Source: Lentisphaerota bacterium
GTDB taxonomy: Bacteria; Verrucomicrobiota; Lentisphaeria; Oligosphaerales; Oligosphaeraceae
DNA: 5,010 bases
Reading direction: 5' to 3'
Assembly (NCBI GenBank): GCA_012800565.1
Contig: JAAZIZ010000068.1
Span: forward strand, 1-5,010
Shown here: piece by piece, positions 1-4,896 of the stretch
Layout: each line of letters starts with the position of its first letter
Position numbering within the stretch: position 1 is the first letter of the stretch
The notes under the pieces: model-generated
What the model was told of the DNA's origin: nothing
Seen by the model: only the letters and a program-made list of their open reading frames with translations
Databases searched by the model: none
Program-made: the position numbers and the translations under genes

Positions 1-425
1 ATAGCGTACCTGGTGTCAAAGAAAGCAATATTACGTTCGTCCTCGCAAAACGTGCCCACGAGGGTGGCTTCAGCGCCATTGCCCCATTCGTACACCTCGG
101 TCAAGGTGACCGCAACTGGTGCGCCGTTGTATTCTGGATAAAAAGCAACCAATTCATTCTTGCCGGCAGCAGGGTCAGCGCCAATCAGCATAGTGAGATG
201 CAGAGGCTCAAGGCTGGTTTTCAGTAAAATAAATCGCATCGCCTTAGAATGCTCTTCGCTAAGATAGCAAGGAATTGGGCTATCAGTGAAAGCAATCATC
301 TCTGCCTTTCCCAACAAGTCGGGAAGCGCATTGAGCAGTTCCTCAACGGAAATAGCCTCCAGGAAGCTGTTGAGGTGATCACCATGGCCCTGATGAATGT
401 CAAAGCCGGCTTTTTTCTTGTTCAT
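1..425 (-). CDS. Hypothetical protein, 3' end beyond the window
   Basis: An open minus-strand frame runs from ATG at 425 to the left edge without a stop, so 141 residues are visible and the C-terminus is missing. It begins MNKKKAGFDIHQGHGDHL and ends, at the edge, in a stretch containing NIAFFDTRYA. The start is chosen because GAGGAG lies 5 nt upstream; another ATG directly before it (428) would leave only 2 nt. Composition is that of a soluble, slightly acidic alpha/beta protein. I see no signal peptide or membrane segment. The segment at about residues 68-110 (KTSLEPLHLTMLIGADPA and following) looks like ordered globular sequence. The start overlaps the stop of the gene upstream (TGATG), so the two are probably co-translated. 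I do not recognise the family and assign no function. That it is a real gene is well supported by the long open frame, ribosome site and coupling. Confidence 0.72.
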   Translation of the reverse strand, partial: MNKKKAGFDIHQGHGDHLNSFLEAISVEELLNALPDLLGKAEMIAFTDSPIPCYLSEEHSKAMRFILLKTSLEPLHLTMLIGADPAAGKNELVAFYPEYNGAPVAVTLTEVYEWGNGAEATLVGTFCEDERNIAFFDTRYA

Positions 426-706
426 CATAACTCCTCAGTTTGCTGGGTTGTAGTCTGGCTCTTCGGGTTGCGGGTATAGGCAGTCAGAAAGCGCATTTCG
501 AACACTGGCGTCACATAGCTTGAGCCATGAGTAAAATCTTCAGTGAATTCAACCGCACGCAACAAGGCATCCTGGCGCAAAAATATTCTAACAGCCACTA
601 GGCAATTTTTCAACTGCGCGTAGGAGAAAAAGAATCCAGGCGCGTAATAGGTCATCCATTGACGCTCGGAGTTCAGGCAAGCTGCGGCGTCAAGCGCCCC
701 GGGCAA
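425..706 (-). CDS. Small hypothetical protein, possibly 5'-truncated
   Basis: This frame ends in TGA at 427-425, overlapping the start of the next gene (ATGATG). That is the main evidence that it is translated. The longest form uses TTG at 706 (93 residues). An in-frame ATG at 655 gives 76 residues starting MTYYAPGFFFSYAQLKNC. Neither start has a convincing Shine-Dalgarno site, and the TTG lies in the loop of the hairpin at 692-713. A TAA stop lies three codons upstream, exactly where the TGGAC repeat array begins. The visible protein is rich in aromatic residues (YYAPGFFFSY) and ends in a polar Thr/Gln tail (QTTTQQTEEL). I do not recognise it. The lack of a good start, with repeats directly abutting the 5' side, suggests a gene whose original N-terminal part was lost when the repeat region formed. 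A short intact gene starting at 655 is the alternative. Confidence 0.4.
   Translation of the reverse strand: MPGALDAAACLNSERQWMTYYAPGFFFSYAQLKNCLVAVRIFLRQDALLRAVEFTEDFTHGSSYVTPVFEMRFLTAYTRNPKSQTTTQQTEEL
431..436 (-). promoter_or_regulatory. Ribosome binding site of the left-edge gene
   Basis: GAGGAG on the minus strand lies 5 nt before ATG at 425 and only 2 nt before ATG at 428, so it favours the inner ATG. It sits inside the last codons of the upstream frame, as expected for coupled translation. Confidence 0.6.
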
Positions 707-713
707 GGCGCTT
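692..713. repeat. Perfect 7-bp inverted repeat at repeat-array boundary
   Basis: AAGCGCC (692-698) and GGCGCTT (707-713) form a perfect 7-bp GC-rich stem around an 8-nt loop, CCGGGCAA. It sits directly between the small coding frame and the first TGGAC unit at 717. No T-tract follows on either strand, so an intrinsic terminator is unlikely. It could be a boundary element or a remnant of one. Confidence 0.5.
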
Positions 714-716
714 TAA

Positions 717-844
717 TGGACAGTGGACAATGGACGAAAGTGGACTTTTATGGACGTTAGTAGGCGATGGACGGTGGACAGAAGTGGACATCAGTGGAGA
801 GTGGACATGGACGAAAGTGGACGAAAGTGGACGGTGGAGCGAAG
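717..844 (+). repeat. TGGAC array with 7/10-bp spacing
   Basis: Exact TGGAC occurs 12 times (717, 724, 731, 741, 751, 768, 775, 785, 802, 808, 818, 828). Degenerate copies lie at 761 (TAGGC), 795 and 835 (TGGAG). Spacing is 7 or 10 bp, with a single 6-bp step (802 to 808). The 7-bp units look like TGGACAG or TGGACGG; the 10-bp units look like TGGACGAAAG. Steps of 7, 7, 10, 10 recur, giving a roughly 34-bp higher-order block (717-750, 761-794, 795-827). Any reading frame through it is open only because the units lack stop codons. It lies about 300 bp downstream of hsdR and shares GTGGACAT with the arrays at 4363-4407 and 4897-5010. Confidence 0.9.
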
Positions 845-967
845 ACATGTATCTTGCACAGGCTTGCAGACTGCGAAGATGCATCTTGCTTGCAGCTATA
901 TCCACAGGCTTTCAGGCGGTGAAGATGCATCTTGCTTAAAGTCATATCCATGTGCGCCGTAGGCGGT
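841..967 (+). repeat. Three imperfect direct repeats with a palindromic core
   Basis: Copies start at 841, 875 and 921. Copies 2 and 3 both begin GAAGATGCATCTTGCTT, share ATATCCA in the middle and end AGGCGGT or CAGGCGGT; they are 46 and 47 bp long. Copy 1 is 34 bp and more diverged (GAAGACATGTATCTTGC). The core AAGATGCATCTT (876-887 and 922-933) is a perfect 12-bp palindrome, and the two copies are exactly 46 bp apart. The set follows directly on the TGGAC array. Two palindromes at fixed spacing could be binding sites for a dimeric protein, but no promoter is evident beside them. Confidence 0.8.
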
Positions 968-982
968 TAACCATGCTTAACC
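965..982. repeat. Short inverted repeat GGTTAA / TTAACC
   Basis: GGTTAA (965-970) and TTAACC (977-982) form a perfect 6-bp inverted repeat around CCATGC. It abuts the end of the third direct repeat and the hairpin at 981-1000, so it belongs to a continuous run of dyad symmetry in this intergenic region. Confidence 0.5.
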
Positions 983-1000
983 CCTGGCTTTAGCCTGGGG
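981..1000. repeat. Hairpin CCCCTGGC-TTTA-GCCTGGGG
   Basis: An 8-bp stem with one internal mismatch and a TTTA loop. The form (a C/G-rich stem with a central bulge) resembles REP-type and IS200/IS605-end hairpins, but no transposase is visible and no second copy was found here. Its GGGG arm (997-1000) could instead pair with CCCC at 1010-1013, so two mutually exclusive folds are possible. Confidence 0.55.
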
Positions 1001-1017
1001 ATAGGCGTACCCCGAAA

Positions 1018-1040
1018 GTGGTGCCCAGTAGGGGCACTAC
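1018..1040. repeat. Strong hairpin, possible transcript end of hsdR
   Basis: GTGGTGCCC (1018-1026) pairs with GGGCACTAC (1032-1040), including one G-T wobble, around the loop AGTAG. It lies about 100 bp past the hsdR stop in the direction of hsdR transcription. On that strand it is followed only by TTTCGGGG, a poor T-tract, so a classical intrinsic terminator is doubtful. It may protect the 3' end of the message. Confidence 0.5.
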
Positions 1041-1054
1041 CGGACGTCTGACAA

Positions 1055-1069
1055 GCACAACCGCTGTGC
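1055..1069. repeat. Minor hairpin GCACA / TGTGC
   Basis: A 5-bp stem, GCACA (1055-1059) with TGTGC (1065-1069), around ACCGC. It is weak on its own and is recorded because it completes the cluster of dyads between 965 and 1069. The rest of the gap up to the hsdR stop (1070-1143) is moderately AT-rich. There I see only two more GCACAA copies (1086-1091, 1098-1103) and one isolated TGGAC on the minus strand near 1130, but no gene. Confidence 0.3.
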
Positions 1070-1143
1070 CAAATCTCTCTTTCTAGCACAAGACTTTGCA
1101 CAATAACTAATTTTGGCGCAGCCCTTTAGTCCATCTTTCCGCA

Positions 1144-4100
1144 TCATGCCTTCGGTTGGAGAATGCACTCTTTCTCTCCACTCAGGCGGTCATAGACCTG
1201 TTTGCCCAGCCAATTGGCAACCACTTCTCGTAGTTCCTGCTTGCTCATGTAGTTGGCAAACAGTTCCTCATTGAGTTCCATGCGTTCAATGAACAGCGAT
1301 TCCAGCTCTTGCTGGAAAACCAGCTGGAACTTACCAAATGGGTTTACTTCAGCGGCTTTGCGCAAGGATTCATTCTGGCTGGCGACCTCGACGATCTGGT
1401 CGAAGAAAAGCTGATCCGCTTCATTCAACTCGGCGCCGAAGCGCTCGTTGATAATGTCAATCAGACGAGAGAGCGTTACGTAGTTTTCCTGTACCTGAGC
1501 CGTGCCAACCTCGCGCGGCCCATCCAGCGGCTTGGCGTAGTCCTTGGACAAGTCAATGGAGCCCTCGCTGATCTTCTGCAACCGGTAGTAGTTAAGCTCG
1601 ACTTCCTCGTCAAATTGGTATTCCGGCCCGACTTTGCGCTTAGGCAGCTTCAAGGCCAAGTGGCGCAGATAGGTGAAAAGCTTCTCCAGGTCGCTGTCCT
1701 GATAGGGAATGACCTGGCTCAAAAAACTATAGAGATTGCGAAACACCTGGGCTTTGCGGCGCCACAATTCGGCCTCCTCCTCTGCGTCATTCTGCAGCTG
1801 GACAAAGCGAGCCACTGCCAAGTCTAACAGTGCGTTCATATTCTTGTGGTCAGCCGGACTTTGGCGGCGTTTAGGCGCAAAAAAGATGCGCGTAAACGCG
1901 TCCAGCTCATTTTGCATATAGACACCTGATTCGTCCAGCTCAGACTTTATCACGTACATCCGGTCTGGATCGACTTGCTCGCCCATGACCGAGCCCTCGT
2001 AGTATTGCTGAAACGCCTCTTGAATTTCTTCCGGGTCATTGAAGAAATCGAGCACAAAAGTATCGTCCTTCAACGGATGGACGCGGTTCAGTCGCGACAG
2101 GGTCTGCACCGCCTGGATTCCGGCCAGGCGTTTATCCACGTACATGGTGTGCAGCAGCGGTTGATCGAATCCGGTCTGGTATTTCTCCGCCACCAGCAGA
2201 ACCCGATAATCCGACTTGGCAAAGGTGTCGGGCAGCTCTTTCTCTTTCAAGCCGTGATTCATCTCCACTTCGGTGTAGGTTTTCCCTGGCGCCAGGTCGT
2301 CTTCCACAATGCCGGAAAAGGCCACAAGGCTCTTGATGGGATAGCCTTTTTGGCTGATGTAGCGGTCGAATTCCTGCTTGTAGCGCACAGCTTCCAGCCG
2401 CGAACCTGTGACCACCATCGCCTTGGCGCGACCGCCGATCTTGTGGCGAGTATGCTGCTGGAAGTGCTCGACCATCACCTCGGTCTTCTGGCTGATGTTA
2501 TGCGGATGCAAGCGCACAAAACGCGCCAGCGCCTGGGCGGCCTTCTTGCGCTCGACGTTGGGGTCGTCCGCGACCTTTTTGAGCAGCTTATAGTAAGTCT
2601 TGTAGCTGACGTAGTTTTTCAGCACGTCCTCAATAAAGCCTTCTTCAATGGCTTGCCGCATGGTGTAGCGATGGAAGGGCTCGCCGTCCCGGCCGAAAAT
2701 CACCAGGGTCTTGTGCTTGGGCGTGGCAGTGAAAGCGAAAAAACTCATATTGGGCTGACGGCCGCGCTTGGCCATGGCGCGAAACAACCGCTCCAATTCC
2801 TCTTCGCCTTCTTCCTGTGCTGCTTCACGGGCTTTGCGAATCAGCTCTGCGCCGCCCAGTACGCTCTTGAGTTCAATGGCAGTTTCGCCCGATTGCGAGC
2901 TGTGCGCCTCGTCAATAATCACCGCATATTTGCGCATCGGCAGATGGCTGCTGCCTTTGCCGCGCTTCTCGGCCATTTTCATCAGCTGTTCGGTGACAAA
3001 GGGGAATTTCTGCACCGTAGTGATAATAATCGGCACGCCCGATTCCAGCGCCTCGGCCAATTGCCGCGAATCCTCGTCAATCTTCTGCACGACTCCTTGA
3101 CGATGGTCAAATTGATAGATGGTGTTCTGCAGCTGTCGGTCAAGCACTACCCGGTCGGTGATTACCACGACACTGTCAAAGATACGCTCGTCCTGCTCAT
3201 TATGCAGGGATGCGAGCCGGTGCGCCAACCAGCCAATGGTATTGCTCTTGCCGCTGCCTGCCGAATGTTCCACCAAGTAGTTATGCCCCACGCCTTCGTT
3301 GCCTGCTGCTGCCACCATTTGCCGCACAGCCTGCAACTGGTGGTAACGCGGGAAGATCATCGTCTCTTTACGCACTTTCTTCCCAGTATCGTCGACTTTC
3401 TCGTTGATATCCAAATGCAGGAAACGCGCCAGCAGATCGAGCAGGCTGTCGCGCTGCAACACTTCTTCCCAGAGGTACGCGGTCTTATAGTTGCGACCTT
3501 CTTTATCCGGCGGATTGCCCGCGCCGCCGTTCCAGCCCCGGTTGAAAGGCAGAAAATGCGTGCTCGCCCCAGCCAGGCGCGTGCACATATACACCTCTTC
3601 GGTATCAACGGCAAAATGCACCAGGCTGCGTTTAGTAAAGAGGAAAATCGTCTCACGCGGATCGCGGTCGTAGCGGTATTGGCGAATAGCGTTGGTCACT
3701 GTCTGGCCAGTAAGGGGATTCTTCAGCTCCAGCGTCACGACCGGAATGCCGTTGACGCTCAAGACCACATCAAGCGATTTTTGGTTTTTGCTGCTGTAAT
3801 AAAGCTGCCGCGTGATGCCCAGCCGATTGGCGCGATAACGCGCTTCGAGTTCAGGATTGAGGCCATGGGCGGGACGGAAAAAGGCGATGCGCAGGGTTCT
3901 GCCGAAGCACTTAAAGCCGTGCCGCAAGGTAGTCAATACGCCGTGGGTGTCCAGCCATTTGGCGAGCGCCTGCAGCACCCGCTCGCCAGTCTCTGCGCCA
4001 TGCAGCGCTTCAAGTTTCTCCCAAGCCTTGCCCTGCGTTTCACGGATGAAGGCCAGTGCCTCACTGGGGAAAAGCGCCCGCTCGGCGTCAAAGGCATCAG

Positions 4101-4179
4101 AAGCCAATTTGCGGTAGCCGTCACTCAGCAATACTGCCTCAATGGCAGTTTCAAAGGCAGCCTCAGAGGTGGGGTTCAT
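1144..4179 (-). CDS. hsdR: Type I restriction endonuclease subunit R (HsdR)
   Basis: This 1011-residue protein is the motor and nuclease subunit of a type I restriction-modification complex. With HsdM and HsdS it cuts unmethylated DNA after ATP-driven translocation. The N-terminal PD-(D/E)xK nuclease is visible as D137 (SLDVV) and E151-L-K153 (VTLELKN), followed by a Gln/Tyr segment (NAIRQYRYDR, 163-172). The superfamily 2 motor follows: Walker A SAGSGKS (306-312), motif Ia VVVITDRVVLDRQL (337-350), DEAH box (423-426), motif III FTATP (483-487), motif V VAEKYQTGFDQP (663-674) and motif VI QTLSRLNR (692-699). A long helical C-terminus (about 780-1000) is the expected HsdM/HsdS contact region. 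Length is normal for the family (EcoR124I HsdR is about 1038 residues), and all key residues are present, so it appears intact. GGAGAA lies 7 nt before the ATG. The start overlaps the stop of the preceding gene by ATGA, indicating one operon. No hsdM or hsdS is in the window. Confidence 0.97.
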   Translation of the reverse strand: MNPTSEAAFETAIEAVLLSDGYRKLASDAFDAERALFPSEALAFIRETQGKAWEKLEALHGAETGERVLQALAKWLDTHGVLTTLRHGFKCFGRTLRIAFFRPAHGLNPELEARYRANRLGITRQLYYSSKNQKSLDVVLSVNGIPVVTLELKNPLTGQTVTNAIRQYRYDRDPRETIFLFTKRSLVHFAVDTEEVYMCTRLAGASTHFLPFNRGWNGGAGNPPDKEGRNYKTAYLWEEVLQRDSLLDLLARFLHLDINEKVDDTGKKVRKETMIFPRYHQLQAVRQMVAAAGNEGVGHNYLVEHSAGSGKSNTIGWLAHRLASLHNEQDERIFDSVVVITDRVVLDRQLQNTIYQFDHRQGVVQKIDEDSRQLAEALESGVPIIITTVQKFPFVTEQLMKMAEKRGKGSSHLPMRKYAVIIDEAHSSQSGETAIELKSVLGGAELIRKAREAAQEEGEEELERLFRAMAKRGRQPNMSFFAFTATPKHKTLVIFGRDGEPFHRYTMRQAIEEGFIEDVLKNYVSYKTYYKLLKKVADDPNVERKKAAQALARFVRLHPHNISQKTEVMVEHFQQHTRHKIGGRAKAMVVTGSRLEAVRYKQEFDRYISQKGYPIKSLVAFSGIVEDDLAPGKTYTEVEMNHGLKEKELPDTFAKSDYRVLLVAEKYQTGFDQPLLHTMYVDKRLAGIQAVQTLSRLNRVHPLKDDTFVLDFFNDPEEIQEAFQQYYEGSVMGEQVDPDRMYVIKSELDESGVYMQNELDAFTRIFFAPKRRQSPADHKNMNALLDLAVARFVQLQNDAEEEAELWRRKAQVFRNLYSFLSQVIPYQDSDLEKLFTYLRHLALKLPKRKVGPEYQFDEEVELNYYRLQKISEGSIDLSKDYAKPLDGPREVGTAQVQENYVTLSRLIDIINERFGAELNEADQLFFDQIVEVASQNESLRKAAEVNPFGKFQLVFQQELESLFIERMELNEELFANYMSKQELREVVANWLGKQVYDRLSGEKECILQPKA

Positions 4180-4835
4180 GGCTGGTTTCTCCGATTGTTG
4201 GTTCGCACCCGGTACATGCGTTCGGTAAAGCCGCCCGCAGTTTCAAAATCGGCAGCCAGCCGCGCTACCTGACGGTCAAGCAAAGCACAAGCCACAGCCA
4301 GCAAAACAAGCACGGCATTGGCAGAAATCTCCGGAAAAAGCTGAGTGTATGCAGGGGGCTCGGTGGACATTGTGGACATTGTGGACAGAGTGGACGTTGT
4401 GGACATTTCGGGCGCCTGCCTACTCGCCACGCTTTTTTTCGCCGCCTCTACCACCCATGCCGCCACCTCATCGGCGGTCTGGCAGCGCTGATCGATCAGC
4501 TCCTGCCGCAGCGAGTACTCACGTTGCCATGGTGTTACGCCTCGTTGACGCAGGAAGTCCTCGTAATCAAGCTTCAGTTCCTCTAGGCTGGCGCGGGCCA
4601 CCTGGGTCAGCTTAAGCTCCGCTTTTTTCGAAGTAGCCGAAGCCTGCGAACCCTCGGCAATATTCTGTACGCCTGAGCGAGCCGCCTGCACCATCTGGTC
4701 ATGGGTACGGCTGCGCCGGTCAATATAACGGTCGCAAAAACGCACCGTCACATCATAGACTAATTGCGCTATTTGAAAGCTCTTCAGCTTACGGTAACCG
4801 CCATGCTTAGGAATCAAAGGCTCTCGCCCGCTCAT
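4176..4835 (-). CDS. Four-helix-bundle protein with C-terminal suffix domain
   Basis: This 219-residue protein belongs to the S23/IVP-like four-helix-bundle family, in the subgroup carrying a C-terminal suffix domain. The bundle spans about residues 13-137 and includes the hallmark THDQMVQAARSGVQNIAEGS (44-63) and ASLEELKLDYEDFLR (82-96). The suffix domain (about 171-213) shows hydrophobic helix ANAVLVLLAVACALLDRQ, then GGFTERMYRVR. Between them a low-complexity linker repeats Met-Ser-Thr (144-158), encoded by 9-bp GTCCAC-type DNA repeats. The ATG at 4835 is chosen because AGGAGGTG lies 5 nt upstream. The frame stays open further upstream but would add a Trp-Thr repeat read from the tandem array, which is implausible. 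The stop overlaps the hsdR start by ATGA. The biochemical role of this family is not established. Related four-helix proteins are encoded in 23S rRNA intervening sequences, and Avd of diversity-generating retroelements has a similar fold. Operon linkage to hsdR suggests an accessory role in restriction, by inference. Confidence 0.9.
   Translation of the reverse strand: MSGREPLIPKHGGYRKLKSFQIAQLVYDVTVRFCDRYIDRRSRTHDQMVQAARSGVQNIAEGSQASATSKKAELKLTQVARASLEELKLDYEDFLRQRGVTPWQREYSLRQELIDQRCQTADEVAAWVVEAAKKSVASRQAPEMSTTSTLSTMSTMSTEPPAYTQLFPEISANAVLVLLAVACALLDRQVARLAADFETAGGFTERMYRVRTNNRRNQP
4187..4192 (-). promoter_or_regulatory. Ribosome binding site of hsdR
   Basis: GGAGAA on the minus strand, 7 nt before the hsdR ATG at 4179, lies inside the last codons of the upstream gene. 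With the ATGA overlap it supports this start and coupled translation. Confidence 0.6.
4363..4407 (+). repeat. In-gene GTGGAC 9-bp tandem repeat (5 units)
   Basis: Five GTGGAC hexamers start at 4363, 4372, 4381, 4390 and 4399, each followed by a triplet (ATT, ATT, AGA, GTT, ATT). The period is exactly 9 bp. On the coding (minus) strand this reads as Met/Thr/Leu-Ser-Thr units and forms the linker of the four-helix-bundle protein. Because 9 is a multiple of 3, gain or loss of units would change linker length without a frameshift. The motif is the same as in the arrays at 717-844 and 4897-5010. Confidence 0.95.
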
Positions 4836-4840
4836 AAAGC

Positions 4841-4848
4841 CACCTCCT
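4841..4848 (-). promoter_or_regulatory. Strong ribosome binding site of the four-helix-bundle gene
   Basis: AGGAGGTG on the minus strand is a near-perfect Shine-Dalgarno sequence 5 nt before ATG at 4835. It fixes the start and argues against longer forms reading into the repeat array. I see no good -35/-10 pair between it and the array, so the promoter may lie beyond the window. Confidence 0.85.
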
Positions 4849-4896
4849 GGGCTAAAATACTCATATTGCTCAACCAGCGCCCGCCGCAGGCACCCG

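Larger units (their letters stand above)
707..1143. other. Repeat- and hairpin-rich intergenic region without a credible gene
   Basis: Between the hsdR stop and the small left-hand frame there are about 440 bp without a supported gene. From left to right they hold the TGGAC 7/10-bp array, the three AAGATGCATCTT-type repeats and the hairpin cluster at 965-1069, then a featureless 70 bp. Several short open frames cross the array on both strands, but they translate into repeats and lack ribosome sites. No tRNA, CRISPR repeat/spacer pattern or transposase is visible. Confidence 0.75.

Noticed and set aside
150..190. Walker A motif (GADPAAGKN) in the left-edge protein
   Set aside because: Spacing is GxxxxxGK with Asn after Lys instead of Ser/Thr, and no Walker B or other NTPase motif is visible.
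249..479. Plus-strand open frame opposite the left-edge gene
   Set aside because: It is antisense to a frame that has a ribosome site and coupling. It has no ribosome site itself and shows no recognisable domain.
690..962. Several short open frames on both strands across the TGGAC array
   Set aside because: They are open only because the repeat units contain no stops. Their translations are repeats and none has a Shine-Dalgarno site.
717..967. CRISPR array
   Set aside because: Units are 7, 9 or 10 bp, or a few imperfect copies of 34-47 bp. There is no constant repeat of 24-40 bp with unique spacers, and no cas gene.
965..1069. Integron attC site
   Set aside because: GCTTAAC at 975-981 fits one half of the core consensus, but no matching GTTRRRY partner lies at the right distance and no integrase is present.
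1975..4272. Long plus-strand open frame (765 codons) antisense to hsdR
   Set aside because: It is the shadow of hsdR. The opposite strand carries all nuclease and helicase motifs in order with a ribosome site and coupled start, while this frame has no recognisable domain and an unsupported start.
4849..4896. Promoter for the four-helix-bundle gene around TATTTT (minus strand)
   Set aside because: A TATTTT lies just before the ribosome site, but no -35-like hexamer is found 16-18 bp upstream and it would leave almost no leader.
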